Shown: positions 1-12,183, counted from the first letter of the stretch. The stretch is 60,000 nt of DNA from Antedon mediterranea (GCF_964355755.1 NC_092676.1:25714288-25774287), one strand, 5' to 3'. Notes: generated by a model from the letters alone, not told the origin. Translations and numbers: made by a program.

Positions 1-161
1 ATTACTGGGTACTGAAGTTGGATTTTAATTTGCAAGCCTAAATAAATTATTTAATATTTTGCCATTTGCTTGTTGACGAAAGCTGTGTACACAACATTGA
101 TTTCATTCGTTGGTCAAAGAAGGAAAGATAAAACATGCTTCACATTTAGTCCATGCATTTG

Positions 162-295
162 TAAAGTTCTGTCCACACTATCAATTAGGTTGAAGTGTGA
201 TAATACCCAAATATGGTAGTGATATGACATCATCATGTCCATATATGGGCACATCACACTTTTTTGTCACATGAAGTTTGATTAGACAGACCTTT
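162..295. mobile_element. MITE family A, copy 1
   Basis: Ends resemble AAAGCTCTGTCTACACTA and its complement. The interior has the palindromic segment ATGGGCACATCACA. The same sequence recurs at 1540-1741 and 2831-2989. It lies just upstream of the first visible kinase exon. Confidence 0.75.
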
Positions 296-330
296 AGAGT
301 AAACGAACTTTTTTTATTATTGTTTACTAG

Positions 331-3300
331 GAAATAAAGACTCTTATGTATAAGTGTATTCAGTATGTAATTGGATCACCACCAGCTACCTCTTGCCCTG
401 CTAGCCCAGGTAAGCCGAGTTTTTATTTATAGCACTCTATTTTTTATTTAATAAAAAAAGAATTAAAAAGACAAAATGCAGACGTTAGCACAATAACAAA
501 CCATCCTGCCTAAAACAGAAAAATAATCGTGAAAAGCGTAATGATGGAAAACGTTTCAAATTGTTTTCATTTTAAAAATTCAAAGATTGTTTGAAAATAT
601 TCTTGAATATGATATTGTCACCAAATAGAGTTGAAAATAACATGTTTTGTTGTTGTTATAGCCCCTACTCATCGGCCAGCAAGTCCAACCCCGGAGAGTC
701 TTGCAATGAGCAAGTCTGCACGGCTTAGCATTCATTCTACACCAGGTTCACCAGTGCCAAGTGACTTTCACCGCAGCACTAGTGACGTATTCAGGCCTGT
801 CTGTAGCCCCACAGAAGATAGACTTGGTAAATAACTATACTCTATACTCTATAGCCAATAATCCCTTGCTCAAATTTTCAAATGTAGGCTAACACAAGAA
901 TCCATTCTTAATGCAATACTATAATTCCAATCCTTAATTTTTCCACAATGTTGTTGTAGCCTGCACCCCTGGGACTATTATCTTGGTCATATATATATGG
1001 CACTGATATTATTGGGACCCCTATGGAAACAAGCTGTAGAGCTTATGGTTATACTCTTGCTCTCATCCTGTTTATATGTATATATTTATAGTTGCATTTT
1101 TGTATTTGATGAAGAGCAACAAATAAGAAACACAAATATTATTTAGATAGATTTATGGCAAACGTATTTTAGTAGTTTGGTGATGTTGTTCCCTTATTAT
1201 ATTATTCTTCCTCCATAGGCCTACTTATCTTACTTATCATCTTCTATCTCTTTAAAAACAGAATTAAATTTCAAACCAGTGGATAAACGACCAAGTCCAA
1301 TTCAATTCAGCGATAAGGTTCCTAGCAAACGTATTGTACAAATGCGCAAGTCTGTATCGGTGCTGGAAGAAGCACGCATGAAAAAGCTACAAGAAGATGG
1401 GGTCATAGGTCATGTCAGTAACCATTCAAGCAATAACAACATGGTGTTCAACTGTCGTAAGGTCAAATTTAGGTGGCAGAGAGGATTCAAAATAGGTAAT
1501 GATTAAAGCTTATTGGTCAAAGTTCAATCTTATATTGTGTAAAGCTCTGTCTACATAATCTATTTTGTATTGTATTGCTATGGAGGAAAATAAATGTCTT
1601 TTTGAAATGAAAAATCAAATTTTATATGACAAAAAAATGTGATGTGCCCATATATGGACACAATTATGTCATATCACTACCATATTTGGGCACATCACAT
1701 TTTTTTTGTAAAACTAATTTGATAGTGTAGACAGAGCTTAATGCACCATAAAAATAAATTGATATGGCAGACAGATAGATCGCTAGTATCTTGTTAATGT
1801 TAATTCATTGTTCTTTTTCAAGGTGAGGGACAACAAGGAACAACTGTCTATGCATGCATCAATATGGATACTGGTGAAACACTTGCTGTCAAGGAGGTAA
1901 ATAGGACATTCAGATTACCCTAGACCATTCATTCATCATAACCATTAACACCTTAGTGCATATTTCCAGTCTGCTGTTGGTTTTGGTCCTAACTGAGTTA
2001 AGCAACGTTGGGCCCGGTTGCATTCTGGATGGGAGACCGGGTGCTGTATATTAACCAGAGAGTGATAATGTGATGAGTTTAATGATAATATCGGAATAGC
2101 ATTTGATAGGCATGGGTTCAAGGTTATTTGTATCGTCCATTGCATCCTAAAGCTTGGTTCCCACTAGAACGTAACGCAAGGACGTAAACGCAACGCAAGC
2201 GTTTTAACCAATGGCAACCGAAGTTATAGACAGTTAGCAGTCAATTCACTTGCGTTGCCTTACGTTCTTGCGTTGCGTCGCTAGTGGGAACCACGCTTTG
2301 GGCAAGATGCTTTACTCTCATTAGATGTAAAGCTGTTGGTCCCGTGTACTTAACAGTGCACGTTAAAGAACTCGGTACACTATTAAAAAAGAGTAGGGAA
2401 TTGTCTCCCAGTGCTGGCTGCTGGCTGCCGTGTAGGGCCTAATCCAAATTTCCTCAGTTTTCAGTTAAGCTTGCGGATCAGAAAAATACATTTAACATTT
2501 TATTTTTCTTTTAAGATCCGACTACAGCGTTTTGATGATCACAGTGCATTAAGGGACCTTGCAGATGAGATTAAGATATTTGAAAGCATTATACATCCAA
2601 ATCTTGTGAAATATTATGGTGTTGAGATTCACAGGGTGAGTATCCTGGTATGCATAAGATTACATCATAGAGATACAGTCATACCTGTTCTGTTTCCACA
2701 AAATGGTAGACCCGTGCGGACATAGCTTAAGTTTGAGATGAGTCTACAAATCCTGTAATTATATTTGGTAAAATGGCTTGGTGTATTTCATGGATTGGGA
2801 AGCAAAATTTGAATACTTGGAAAGGAAACTAACGTTTTGTCTAGACTATCAAACTAGTTTGACAAAAATGTGTGATCACAAATATGGTGGTGATATGCCC
2901 AAATACAGTAGTGATTTGACAACATGTCCATTTATGGGCACATCACATTTTTTTGTCACATAAGGTTTGATAATGTAGACAGAGTTTAATAATATTGATA
3001 TAACTTATAATATATTTTCTAGGAGGAATTGTTGATTTTCATGGAATACTGCGATGACGGTACATTAGGTGATGCTGCAGAAGAGTGTCTACCAGAAGAC
3101 ATGATCAGGCACTATATGTATGAGATTGTGACTGCTGTTAGTGTGCTACACGAGCGTGGCATTATTCATAGAGATATAAAAGGCAAGACATTTAATAAGA
3201 TTCTTTCAATTTAAGAATATACTTGTACAAGCCCAATATCTTGATCTCCCAGAATGTACCTAATTTTAAAAAGTAAAAGAGATTTGTGACAATAAGAACA

Positions 3301-6300
3301 TTCTTAGTTTTCTGGGAGTATGATTTGATACAATTCTGCTCAAATAAAATCCTGAGATTGTTAAGAGTAGACTGATGTTTATTCACATGAACACACACAT
3401 GCACTATAATTTATTTTTTGAAAGATACACAGTCTGTGCCTGGCACTTATTTGAGGAAGTAATACCTTAAATAATTAATATTCAAATTTTTATTCTTGAT
3501 AGGTGCAAATATATTTCTTTCGTCCGATGGTCACCTTAAGTTGGGTGACTTTGGTAGTGCAATTAAGTTGAGCACACGCCATACACTGCCTGGTGAGGTA
3601 TCAGAATACCTTGGAACTCCAGCATATATGGCACCAGAAGTAAGTGTTAATCAACTATCAGTTTATCATGTAAACACGCACACTAAACACAGATTTGGTC
3701 AGATTGCTGGAGAACACTCTGGGCTAAGTTAGTGTGAATGGTTCTATTCCTAAACACTACAAGCCACCACACCGAAATCTGGACTCAATGTGTACATAGC
3801 TTTTACCCATACTAGAATAAAGAGAGCATGGAATATGTACAGTACAGATTTCAACCCAGGATCGTGTGATTTCTAAGCAAACATGTTAACCATCAATGGT
3901 ACCACTTACGATAATATTCAGCAGCTTAGGTAGCCATATTCTGTAAAATTCTCAATCCTAACTACGCTGCAGATGTGGCCATGTAGACTCTCATGTATGT
4001 TTGCTAAAAAATATCACCTCACCGCAATGATTGTAATTGATTAATTTATTTAATTACTGTAGGTGATCAAACAGAGTGAGAAGAAAGAGGGCTATGGTCG
4101 TGCTTCAGACATCTGGAGTATAGGATGTGTAGGTATAGAAATGCTCACTGGAAAGGTAAGGCTTGTTTTGACTTCTATGCAATTGTGTATAAAATGTTGT
4201 GCTTTCTATTTCTTATTTCTTGATAATCTGTCTTATACAATCAATTCTCCCAATACAGGACTCCCTGAATACCGGACGCTCTCCCAAAACCAGACTTTTC
4301 TTTAGGTCCAAAGAGTTCCAAATTCATCTTTATCATTAAAAACACGTTCCGAATACCGAATAGACTTTCCCGATAACCAGACAAATTAGGCCAGCCCAAA
4401 GGTTTCTGGTATTGGGAGAGTTAACTGTAATAGTTGTTAATCCCACTAGAATTGGAAATATTTACTGTATGTTGTCTGATTATGTTATTTTCTATCTTAA
4501 TAAACAACTTGTTTGAGCAGTTTTACTCTCATCCTGTATTTTCTATCTTCAATTTTCCAGCGCCCTTGGCACGAGTACAAACATGAATACAACATTGTGT
4601 ACAAGGTAGGAGACGGCGCTATACCAAAGATTCCCGACACAGCTAGTGATGAGGCTAAAGATTTCCTATCTCACTGCCTTCAGCATAACCCTGAGGACAG
4701 GTGGACTGCTAACAAACTTTTAGAACATCCATTCATCAAGGTAACCAAGATATTATATATTTGCCACTATCATTATTACAATGCAATAAGGTTTATCGCA
4801 AATAGTGTGCACAATGCATGATGGGAAAGGTGTGGGAACTAATTGTCACGACGGGTATTAGTCTGGGCTCCAGACGGAGTTTTGTAAAAATATAAATATT
4901 TTTGCACATATGGCGTTTCATACGTGTATTACTTGAGTTTGGATACTCCGTCTGGGGAAACACGCATAAGTCACGTGGTTTGACACCAAGAATTCTTGGT
5001 GCATAAATTATCCAGTTGACTAGTTTCAGCCGCATGCCATTGGCTGCTCACTCGTACATCGTTTTAATATTCATATTTCAGAATTTCAAAGACTCAACGT
5101 CTAAGACGATGCGCATGCGCTATGTTACGTTTAGACAATGTGTACTTGGGTACATTGATGAAAGTTTCCGAAGGCTAAAAATGATTTTATATGCCTAGTA
5201 GTCTGGTAAACATTTGATGAGATTTTTCCCAAGAAAATGAAAACTCGTCTTAATATGATAGGCTAGCTTCTCCGCCAAATCAAACATTGAATGGATCATT
5301 TATTATGCGAAAAAAATTAGATTTAATTCCCACCCAGACCCTGTCCTGTTCTATGTGGTGGTGTAGCCTGTTGTGTGCCGGTCGGTGGTGGTATGTAGGC
5401 CTACCTTATTGGCGTTTTATTTGGAAGGTCATACGTACGAGTTGAGTAGCCCTACGAAGGAGGCCTAGGCCAGGACTAAACAATTAATAAACAAAACAAC
5501 TTGGCAACACGATTTTATATTTCAACAGTTGTTCAGTCTCATCGTACATTCAGCCATAGAGAATATCTCTATGATTCAGCATACTGTACGTACGTACTCG
5601 ATCTTTTTTATTTTGAAACAAAATGATCATTGGTTGATTCGAAATCCATATTTACATACCGCCCGCCCCATATAGCCAAATACGGTATGATAACCTACGT
5701 CATTCTTATTGGATGTTTGCGGTTTGCAAATCGATTTCTATACGTGTTTCACAAGTCTGTATTTTCAGACAAAAATCGCGGTCGAAATAAAAACAAATAA
5801 ATAAAAAAAAAAGACAATAAATACAGACTTGGGGCAAGTCTAGACGGGTATGTATGTGATTTGTTGTTTGTACATGTTGTGACATTTGTTCCTAATCCCT
5901 TTCCATTATGCACTGTACAATGGCGTTCTTTGCGAAATTAAGGTATTTGTGATAATCCTTATACTTATTGAGACATTTTATATTTGCATTAAGTGACACT
6001 ATTTTTATTATTATTATTACAATGCAATAAGGTTTATCACAAATAACGTGAGCGACGCATGATGGGAAGGGTTGGGGAGCAAACGTTACAACGTACATGA
6101 GTCTTTGTTTGTATGTACGCGTCGTGACATTTGCTCTTCCCATTATTATACACTATGAAATGGTGTTCTTCGCGAAATCAAGCTATTTGCGATAAACCTT
6201 TAATAGACGTGCACATGCTTGATACATGCTATAGCAGAATAGAGATTTTGTCGTAATGCAACTACTAAAACCTCAGTTTTTAAAAACAAGAAACTCTACC

Positions 6301-6397
6301 AAAACCAGAAATTCTTAAGATCCATTAGCTCCCATCTTGATGGCAATCATAGTGTATATGAAGTAATGATGACCTTTATATCTTGTAGGTGAGCTAG
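331..6397 (+). CDS. MAP3K4: MAP3K4/MEKK4-like MAP kinase kinase kinase, C-terminal part (10 exons)
   Basis: Exons 331-409, 662-826, 1262-1495, 1823-1896, 2516-2635, 3023-3182, 3503-3639, 4063-4155, 4561-4740 and 6389-6397 keep one frame across every junction and give 416 residues; the 5' part lies before the window. Residues 1-150 are a Ser/Pro-rich and basic regulatory stretch. The kinase domain starts near 150: glycine loop GEGQQG (160-165), ATP lysine in AVKE (K183), HRDIK (catalytic D275), GDFG (D293), YMAPE (E323), and PWHEY as in MEKK4 proteins. It ends FIKVS-stop, two residues into a tiny last exon, where family members carry only a short tail. MEKK4 kinases phosphorylate MKK3/6 and MKK4/7 upstream of p38 and JNK (family knowledge). 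All acceptors are AG. The donor after 3182 is GC (AAAAG/GCAAG), a GC-AG intron. The introns hold several MITEs and a SINE. Confidence 0.92.
1540..1741. mobile_element. MITE family A, copy 2 (best ends)
   Basis: Left end TAAAGCTCTGTCTACATAA and right end GATAGTGTAGACAGAGCTTA are inverted. The centre is the near-palindrome GTGATGTGCCCATATATGG against ATATTTGGGCACATCACAT. It lies in the intron after the third visible kinase exon. Confidence 0.8.
1966..2440 (+). mobile_element. 5S rRNA-derived SINE (Deu/SINE3-like)
   Basis: The head (about 1990-2050) reads GTTAAGCAACGTTGGGCCCG and GGATGGGAGACCGGGTGCTG, which match the 3' half of 5S rRNA including its internal promoter region. The tail has CACGTTAAAGAACTCGGTAC and AAAAAGAGTAGGGAATTGTC; the second motif also occurs in the tRNA-headed SINEs of this window. 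A small palindromic element (2149-2299) interrupts it. 5S-headed SINEs are known from fish and deuterostome invertebrates. Boundaries are approximate. Confidence 0.7.
2149..2299. mobile_element. Small palindromic MITE nested in the 5S SINE
   Basis: Near-perfect inverted ends: AAAGCTTGGTTCCCACTAG on the left and CTAGTGGGAACCACGCTTT on the right. Each arm continues with GACGTAAACGCAACGCAAGC-type sequence. About 150 bp, with no coding capacity. It splits the SINE between a CATCC and a GGGCAAGATGC segment. Confidence 0.75.
2831..2989. mobile_element. MITE family A, copy 3
   Basis: Same ends (GTCTAGACTATCAAAC and GATAATGTAGACAGAGTT) and the same internal GGGCACATCACATTTTTTTG as the other two copies. 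Located in the kinase intron just before exon 3023-3182. Confidence 0.78.
4235..4429. mobile_element. TA-flanked MITE (pogo/Tigger-like ends), copy 1
   Basis: Ends ACAATCAATTCTCCCAATAC and GTATTGGGAGAGTTAACTGT are inverted and flanked by TA. The interior contains AACACGTTCCGAATACCG and GACAAATTAGGCCAGCCCAA. The related copy at 6694-6880 matches along its length. It lies in the intron before the last large kinase exon. The superfamily is inferred from the TA target and CAGT-type ends. Confidence 0.75.
4788..5961. mobile_element. Second AAGGTTTATC MITE, split by about 1 kb of inserted DNA
   Basis: The left half (4788-4855, AAGGTTTATCGCAAATAGTG) and a right half (about 5880-5961, GTTCTTTGCGAAATTAAGGT) look like the two ends of one element. 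The intervening 4860-5870 is AT-rich, has small inverted repeats (TCCAGACGGAG and CTCCGTCTGG near 4870-4955) and no convincing gene. The split interpretation is inference. Confidence 0.45.
6029..6200. mobile_element. MITE with AAGGTTTATCRCAAATA ends
   Basis: AAGGTTTATCACAAATA at the left and TATTTGCGATAAACCTT at the right are inverted. Inside are GACGCATGATGGGAAGGG and TTTGCTCTTCCCATTATTAT, also roughly inverted. A left half-copy begins at 4788 (including the flank ATTACAATGCAATAAGG), and a right half-copy lies at 5880-5961. Confidence 0.7.
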
Positions 6398-6990
6398 AGT
6401 CATCAAGTAAGCAACAACAAAGCTCACGTTTGAATATTATAGTAGCATTGAAGAAGACGCCGAAGCAACTGTTGGCTTTGTACCTGGCTAGGGTTAAGCA
6501 CTCGCATTAAAGAGCTATTGATTTGTACTGGACCTTCAATGTACATAGAAGTAGAATATTGGTAACATTAGATTCTATTGGACCTCATGCTTCAATGCAC
6601 TACTAAGTGGAATATTGATAACATTAGATACCAGAAATCACTATATAAGAATGATTGGTCAATGGTTCTGTTCCTAATTAGTATATAATATAGTACAGTC
6701 AACTCTCCCAAAACCAAACAACTTTGGGCTGGCCAAAATGTCTGGTTTTCCTGAAATTACGGTATTCGGAATGTGTTTTTAATTGTCAAAAAGAATTTGG
6801 GACCTTGGTCCTCAAGAAAAGTGTGGTATAGTGAGAGTTTCTGGTTTTCAGAGAGTCCGGTATTGGGAGAGTCGACTGTATATAAATAATGAATGTTCAT
6901 GAGTTGGATGGTGAGAATATTTTACTAGTTGAAAAATTGACTGCTCTATTTTAAATAAAGCTGGACGTGCAATAAAGCCGTTCATTATTA
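6398..6990 (+). other. Probable 3' UTR and polyadenylation region of the MAP3K4-like gene
   Basis: After the stop at 6395-6397 no coding frame continues. Two AATAAA hexamers lie close together near 6954 and 6971, a good polyadenylation signal pair. A MITE (6694-6880) sits inside this UTR, so it would be transcribed with the kinase mRNA. The exact end is inferred. Confidence 0.5.
6694..6880. mobile_element. TA-flanked MITE (pogo/Tigger-like ends), copy 2
   Basis: Ends TACAGTCAACTCTCCCAAAA and TATTGGGAGAGTCGACTGTA form a clear inverted pair with TA on each side. It matches the copy at 4235-4429 in inverse orientation (GGGCTGGCCAAAATGTCTGG inside). It lies in the presumed 3' UTR of the kinase gene. 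Confidence 0.8.
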
Positions 6991-7120
6991 CCATTAGATA
7001 TCACTTTTCCATGAGATAGAGCTAATTCCAAATGTCATGTGATGTGTATTTAACCAATATAATTGTATGAATACAATCAGATGTATTATAATACAGTTTA
7101 ATTTATTTTTTTTGACCATA

Positions 7121-7322
7121 TTTAATGAGGGTGATCCATCCAGCAATTGCTGATCATTAGGGACCCTCAGAGGTTCACAAGACAAACATATACACAAGAT
7201 GCTCTACATAAACAAAGTCTTATTACAAGTCTTTGGGAGTGGAGTTGTAAATTTGTTCTTAGAAAAAATCCTGACGGGTCTTGAACCCAGGGCCCTTGGA
7301 GTGGTAGCCAAGCCTAACAAAT
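7121..7322 (-). mobile_element. tRNA-headed SINE family B, copy 1
   Basis: Shares GAGGGTGATCCATCCAGC, GACCCTCAGAGGTTC and TACACAAGATGCTCTACATA with 52702-52936. On the minus strand its head has a tRNA-like B box (TGGGTTCAAGACC) followed by the body. The head is decayed here (box A region replaced by AACAAATTAACAC). Confidence 0.75.
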
Positions 7323-8880
7323 TAACACATCAACATACTGTACAGTAAGCCATGAGCACAGTGGTCAGTATACTGTATACTGTAATGGATGGCATTCTCC
7401 AATCAGCATTATGGTAGGCTATATGATGTTGCCATATAGTGTGCGTGGTCAGTATAAACATGGCCAGTAAACAAGACGCACATCATCAGCAACAAAAGCT
7501 TGATTTGAATTATCTTTTCGCTTGATTTGAATTATCTTTTCTCTTGCTTTAAACCATTTTATGTTTTTGCCTTTTACATTGTGCTTAGAAAGTGCCAAGT
7601 ATAACATTGTCATGGTTTTCAAAATTGTTTAAGAGATTAAATTATTAAGGGATACCTTTATAATTTGAGACCAAAATCAAATAGAATAATTTCAAGTGTC
7701 TTTAGACTTTTGTAGGTCAAATAGTCACATTGTGAGCTATGCTCAACCCTGCATCTTTTAAGATAATTTTAAATGGAAACTATCATGTTGTTAAAGTCAC
7801 TACAAACATATTTAAAAATGCAGTGCCTTATTTACCCTGAACATTCCTACTTTTACAATTGCAAAAATATTATTTTCAAAAGATTGATTTTGCTGTAACC
7901 TTTACATATCAATATTAGAATTATTATTGTGAAATTCTGTCTAATGAAAGTTAATTCATTTGGATTGTTGTATACTGTATTATGTGTAACTGTAATAGAT
8001 ACAATGTATGCTAGCTTGAATATTGATTCCAAATATTTAACTTGATTTAAAAAAAAGACTAATAAAAATTGGCCTTGAAAAAAACACTGATATGTGGCAA
8101 AAGCTATGATTTGAACCCCGCACTATGGGCTTTGGAAGCATACTAAGCACTAAGCTGTGGCGCCATTAATTGTGTTTTTTAAATGGTGTTAATTTTTATA
8201 GCAAATGTATTATGAATGTAGATTGAACATTATTATGAAATATTACTTGACGGTTCTTTTTAAAAAAAATGTAATAATTTTCTGTGATTTAGGGAGGTAT
8301 GATTGTATATTTCATTATGATACTATTTACACTGTCTACTTAAACTACATATCAATTTGCCATAAAATTGCAGGCCAGTTTTAAAATGTTATACAGTATA
8401 ACTGAGTATTAGAAACATTCTTACTTTTTAAAAATAAGGTCAATGGTTATATTTTTAAAGCATAACAGCCATCGCAATGCAGGTCTCCAGGAATATATGA
8501 ATTTTAAATGCAAATTCTAACCACCCATCACAATAATTCTCTTTTTCATGTGGAGATCTGTGTAGTGCGATGAATTTCTAGGATTCAGTTTCCAGTAACA
8601 AATTAATCATCTGATCTGCTTCATTCTTCTTCTGGTTGATGCAAATTTAAAGTTTCCTAAACGCGGCCTGCTGGTCAGGTTCGTCTGTCTTAAAATTGTA
8701 TTATGTGATTAATAAAACTAAAGAATAGTATAGGAAAATGGTCTGTATTTATTATTTACAAAACCAAGTACTCGTACATGCTATAGGCCTATTCCAGATA
8801 CATATGACCCAGCCACCAACATTTTTTTTTTTTCAAATGTAATGGTTTCGGGTTCGAATTTGAATTTGTTGTATATGTTA
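7323..8880. other. Intergenic, no gene recognised
   Basis: AT-rich sequence with no ORF of coding character and no repeat I can define. A tRNA-SINE-like remnant may lie at 8090-8170 (GATTTGAACCCCGCACTATG followed by AAGCTGTGGCGCC), but it is too decayed to call. Confidence 0.4.
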
Positions 8881-8884
8881 AATC

Positions 8885-9900
8885 TATATAAAATATGGAG
8901 AGTGGTATAAATACGCCGCCGCTGCCCCTCCCTTCTATACCGATTTTGACCAATCAAAAATCTTTATCGTACTTTTTTATTGCATGTGTTTTTTTCCGAG
9001 AAACAATTTTGTGTACTCGACCAAAGAATATATATCACAAGAATGAGTAATCCGCGATTTTCCCTGTAACAGTAATATTGTCCATGTGGTAGGGCGCCGC
9101 CATAAGTGTGGATGTATCTGGGATGTATACAACTTTTTGTGAAGGTTTCACTAATCAAAGGCTGGACCACCGGAGTATTTTCCGATGATAAAAATGTTAT
9201 CAACTACATGCCAACATCATGTTAAATACTATTTGGATATTTAATTGTTCGTTTTATGCAATTTATTTAGTAAAAACTGCCGTATAAACAGTTTGCTTTA
9301 TCAACCGGGCGCTACGATAGCGTGACCGGGCGTGTTGGTGTTTACGCGTTTTCACGAAGGATAGTTTAATAATATTCCTATATTTAACTTGTTTCTGGTA
9401 AAACAAATAAATGTTAATGACATTTAACATTTTCTCCTATTAATAACATGTGTTTTATACTAATTTATATCATAAAAACAATACTTAATTTACCGGGCGT
9501 ACAGTAGTACACGGCAATGGTAAAGAATATGCCGTGCTGAGTAATATTCGTTGATTTTTGGTGTTGCTGTGTTAGGCCTTTTTTGTGAACTAACTTAGCA
9601 TGTTAGTAAATAATTGTCTGTAAAAGTGAATAAACACTAGTTTGTTAATAAATATGTATTATAAAATAGTTTACAATTGCAAAAACTATCATCATAATTC
9701 TATTTAATGCGACATGTATCATGTCTATTAAATCAAGTCTTATTTAGTATGTATACATCCGCCCTTATGAGGGCGGGCATCATTCACTGGAGCTCTCTGT
9801 TACAAGTTTCTCATGCAAAAATCGCGGAATACTCATTCTTGTGATATATATTCTTTGACTCGACTCAAAACGTGCGTGGATGATATATGGGGCGGTAGGC
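8885..9900. repeat. Inverted-repeat element with GGGCGG ends (about 1 kb)
   Basis: The left part (AAAGAATATATATCACAAGA at about 9024, then CGCGATTTT) is repeated inverted on the right (TCTTGTGATATATATTCTTT at about 9837). Each side also carries a GCGGATGTATAC/GTGGATGTATCT motif. The inner segment 9205-9300 recurs in reverse orientation at 20350-20450, and GAGCGGATGTATACCTG occurs at 19226, so this is a dispersed family. No transposase seen. Confidence 0.55.
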
Positions 9901-10155
9901 CTAGTTAGTAGCTCCTGTGGTCCCACAATTTGTACTACCAGTACAGTTCGCATTCAAGACTTGTGAGTGAGTACTGTAAAATATTTGCCAATTAATTAAT
10001 GTTAGTTTAAATTAGTAATTATAAATAATTGTTATGATGGGAACTAGGTCTAGGCTCTGCTTCTAGGCCCTGGCAGTTACTGGACACTGAGGCTCAGCTG
10101 AGTGAGACTGAGTTGAGGTAACCTTCCTAGTAGGCTAGGGCCTCCTTTAAATAAT

Positions 10156-10912
10156 CGCCGTGGTTAGGATTCCGGCACCGGAACTCAACTGCCCACCGTT
10201 AGGGAATCCGACACGATATTGCGCATGCCCAGAACTCTGGGAAGTGAATTATAGCTTGCACTAATAGTGCCACACACCACACCACCGAGAGTCGGAGTGT
10301 TATAGGGATTTACTGTAGCCTAGATAGTCGAGTCGTTGCGCGAGCGAGAGATGGATGAAACTTGGCCTATGCCATACATGAATTAATAATTAAAATACGA
10401 CTACGCCACGCGTTAAAATAATTATAATGATATTAATAAGAATCGGTATCTATCTAAGAATCGTAATGCTGTTTTTAACGTTGCGACCCCGAATTTCCGA
10501 ACAGTTTTTTCACATGGCGGTGGCTGCCGTCAACAAATCAACTTGTGATTGCATGTTATGTACAGTATATTAAATGCGTTATGAAAAATCATAAAACTAG
10601 TCATGTAATTATATAATTCATAATGATATGAAGTTTATATATGAATGAACAACCACTTTTTAATTACAAAATAAATAGGCCCACTGGTCACGCCTAACTG
10701 GTAGCCCTAGCCTAGATTAGTGGATCCCGCATTAGTAGGCATCTAGGCTAGTTCGCCGTGTGGCGCAACTATGAAATGATCCATCGCTGTATAGTCAAAG
10801 AATTGGTATAGTATAGAGTCGCCGATTACCTCGCTCTGGGCATGCGCAATAGCGTGTCGGATTCCCTAACGCTGGGCAGTTGGGTTCCGGTGCCGGAATC
10901 CTAACCACGGCG
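10156..10912. mobile_element. MULE-like MITE with 9-bp target duplication
   Basis: A perfect 9-bp direct repeat TTAAATAAT (10147-10155 and 10913-10921) flanks inverted ends that begin CGCCGTGGTTAGGATTCCGG. The inverted arms match for about 80 bp with few mismatches (GGGAATCCGACACG and GCGCATGCCCAGA are in both). The interior is non-coding. A 9-bp duplication and long ends are typical of Mutator-like elements; the assignment rests on these two traits. Confidence 0.85.
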
Positions 10913-11148
10913 TTAAATAATACAGCCATTTAGCCTAACTATATAGGCGACAGTAGGCCCCTCCTAGGCGGGTAGTAACAAAGTGCGAGGCACGCGAGGC
11001 AGGGAAGGCATGCGAGGCAAGTCAGAAATTTATGCGAGGCATCGTTTTACCATCATCAAAAAATGCGAGGCATCATTTTATCATTTCTCAAAATTGCAAG
11101 GCAGGAAATCACCGAAATTGAAGTAGCCTAGGCCTAGGCCCGCTAGGC

Positions 11149-11975
11149 TAGTTTCCTTTTGCACCTGCCTTGTATTTTAACCAACTTTATCCTGAATACC
11201 ACAGCTTAGAATTAGTAGGCCTACTTTAATGAAGAAAAATCACATAAAGTAACAATAAATCCATTAAATTGGTGATTTTACAGACGTTGTTTTTCTCGCA
11301 TTTCGCACACTCAATGTTCAATATTTTGGTTTCTATGGAACGCCAAAAGAGCAAAATTAATTAGAGGGCTAAAAACTCTGTGGAATCCATTTATATTTAA
11401 CGCATTATTTGGTGAAAATCAAGTACAATTTCAATAGATTTTGTCACTGTCAGTAAGGAAAAATGTTACTGTTGATAATATACACGGTTTCGTTAACCTT
11501 TTAAAGAATAAAATAGAAAAATTCATCATAATATCCTTAGTAGGATGTCCTAGGTCTAGACTAGGTAGTGATGTTGATTTAGGATCGATTATTATTCTTT
11601 GAAAACAGAACAGTATCAGCAGTAACATATTACAACATTTTTATTGACAAATTAACAAATATATTGAAATAAAACGTGTTTTTCACCAATAAATGCATTG
11701 AGAAATTGACGCATTCCACTGAGTTTTAGTCCTCTATTATCGTTGCTCTTTTGGCGCTCCATAGAAACAAAAATATTGAACATTGAATAAGTGAAATTCG
11801 CGAACAGTGTGCGAGAAACACGCCTGTAAAATAATTAATTTAAGGATTTATTTGTTACTTTTTATGTGATTCTTTCATTAAAGTACTCATGAGGTATACT
11901 TCTAAGGTGTGGTATTCACACGATAAAGTTAGTTATCAAATTTGGAGTAAAAATACAAGCGAAGGAAACTAGCGC
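11149..11975. repeat. Inner inverted repeat of the 2-kb foldback element
   Basis: GCTAGTTTCCTTTTGC at the left is the inverse of GCGAAGGAAACTAGC at the right. The arms continue for about 270-310 bp, sharing ATCACATAAAGTAACAATAA, TTCAATATTTTGGTTTCTAT and CGCCAAAAGAGCAA in inverted order. It may be an independent element nested in the outer one. Confidence 0.7.
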
Positions 11976-12183
11976 CAGGTTTATTAGTACGTACATGGAC
12001 AACAATAAATAAAATCGTTCGTAATATACCTAGCTTACTAAAACAGGAATAGTGTATCATTATTAAATATTACACCAATTATTATTATATCAAAATTTAT
12101 TAAATTATTTTCTACATAGGCCTCTTATCTAGGTTAGGGCTAAGCATATTAGCTAAAGTTTAATTTTAGGCCTAGTATTACAA

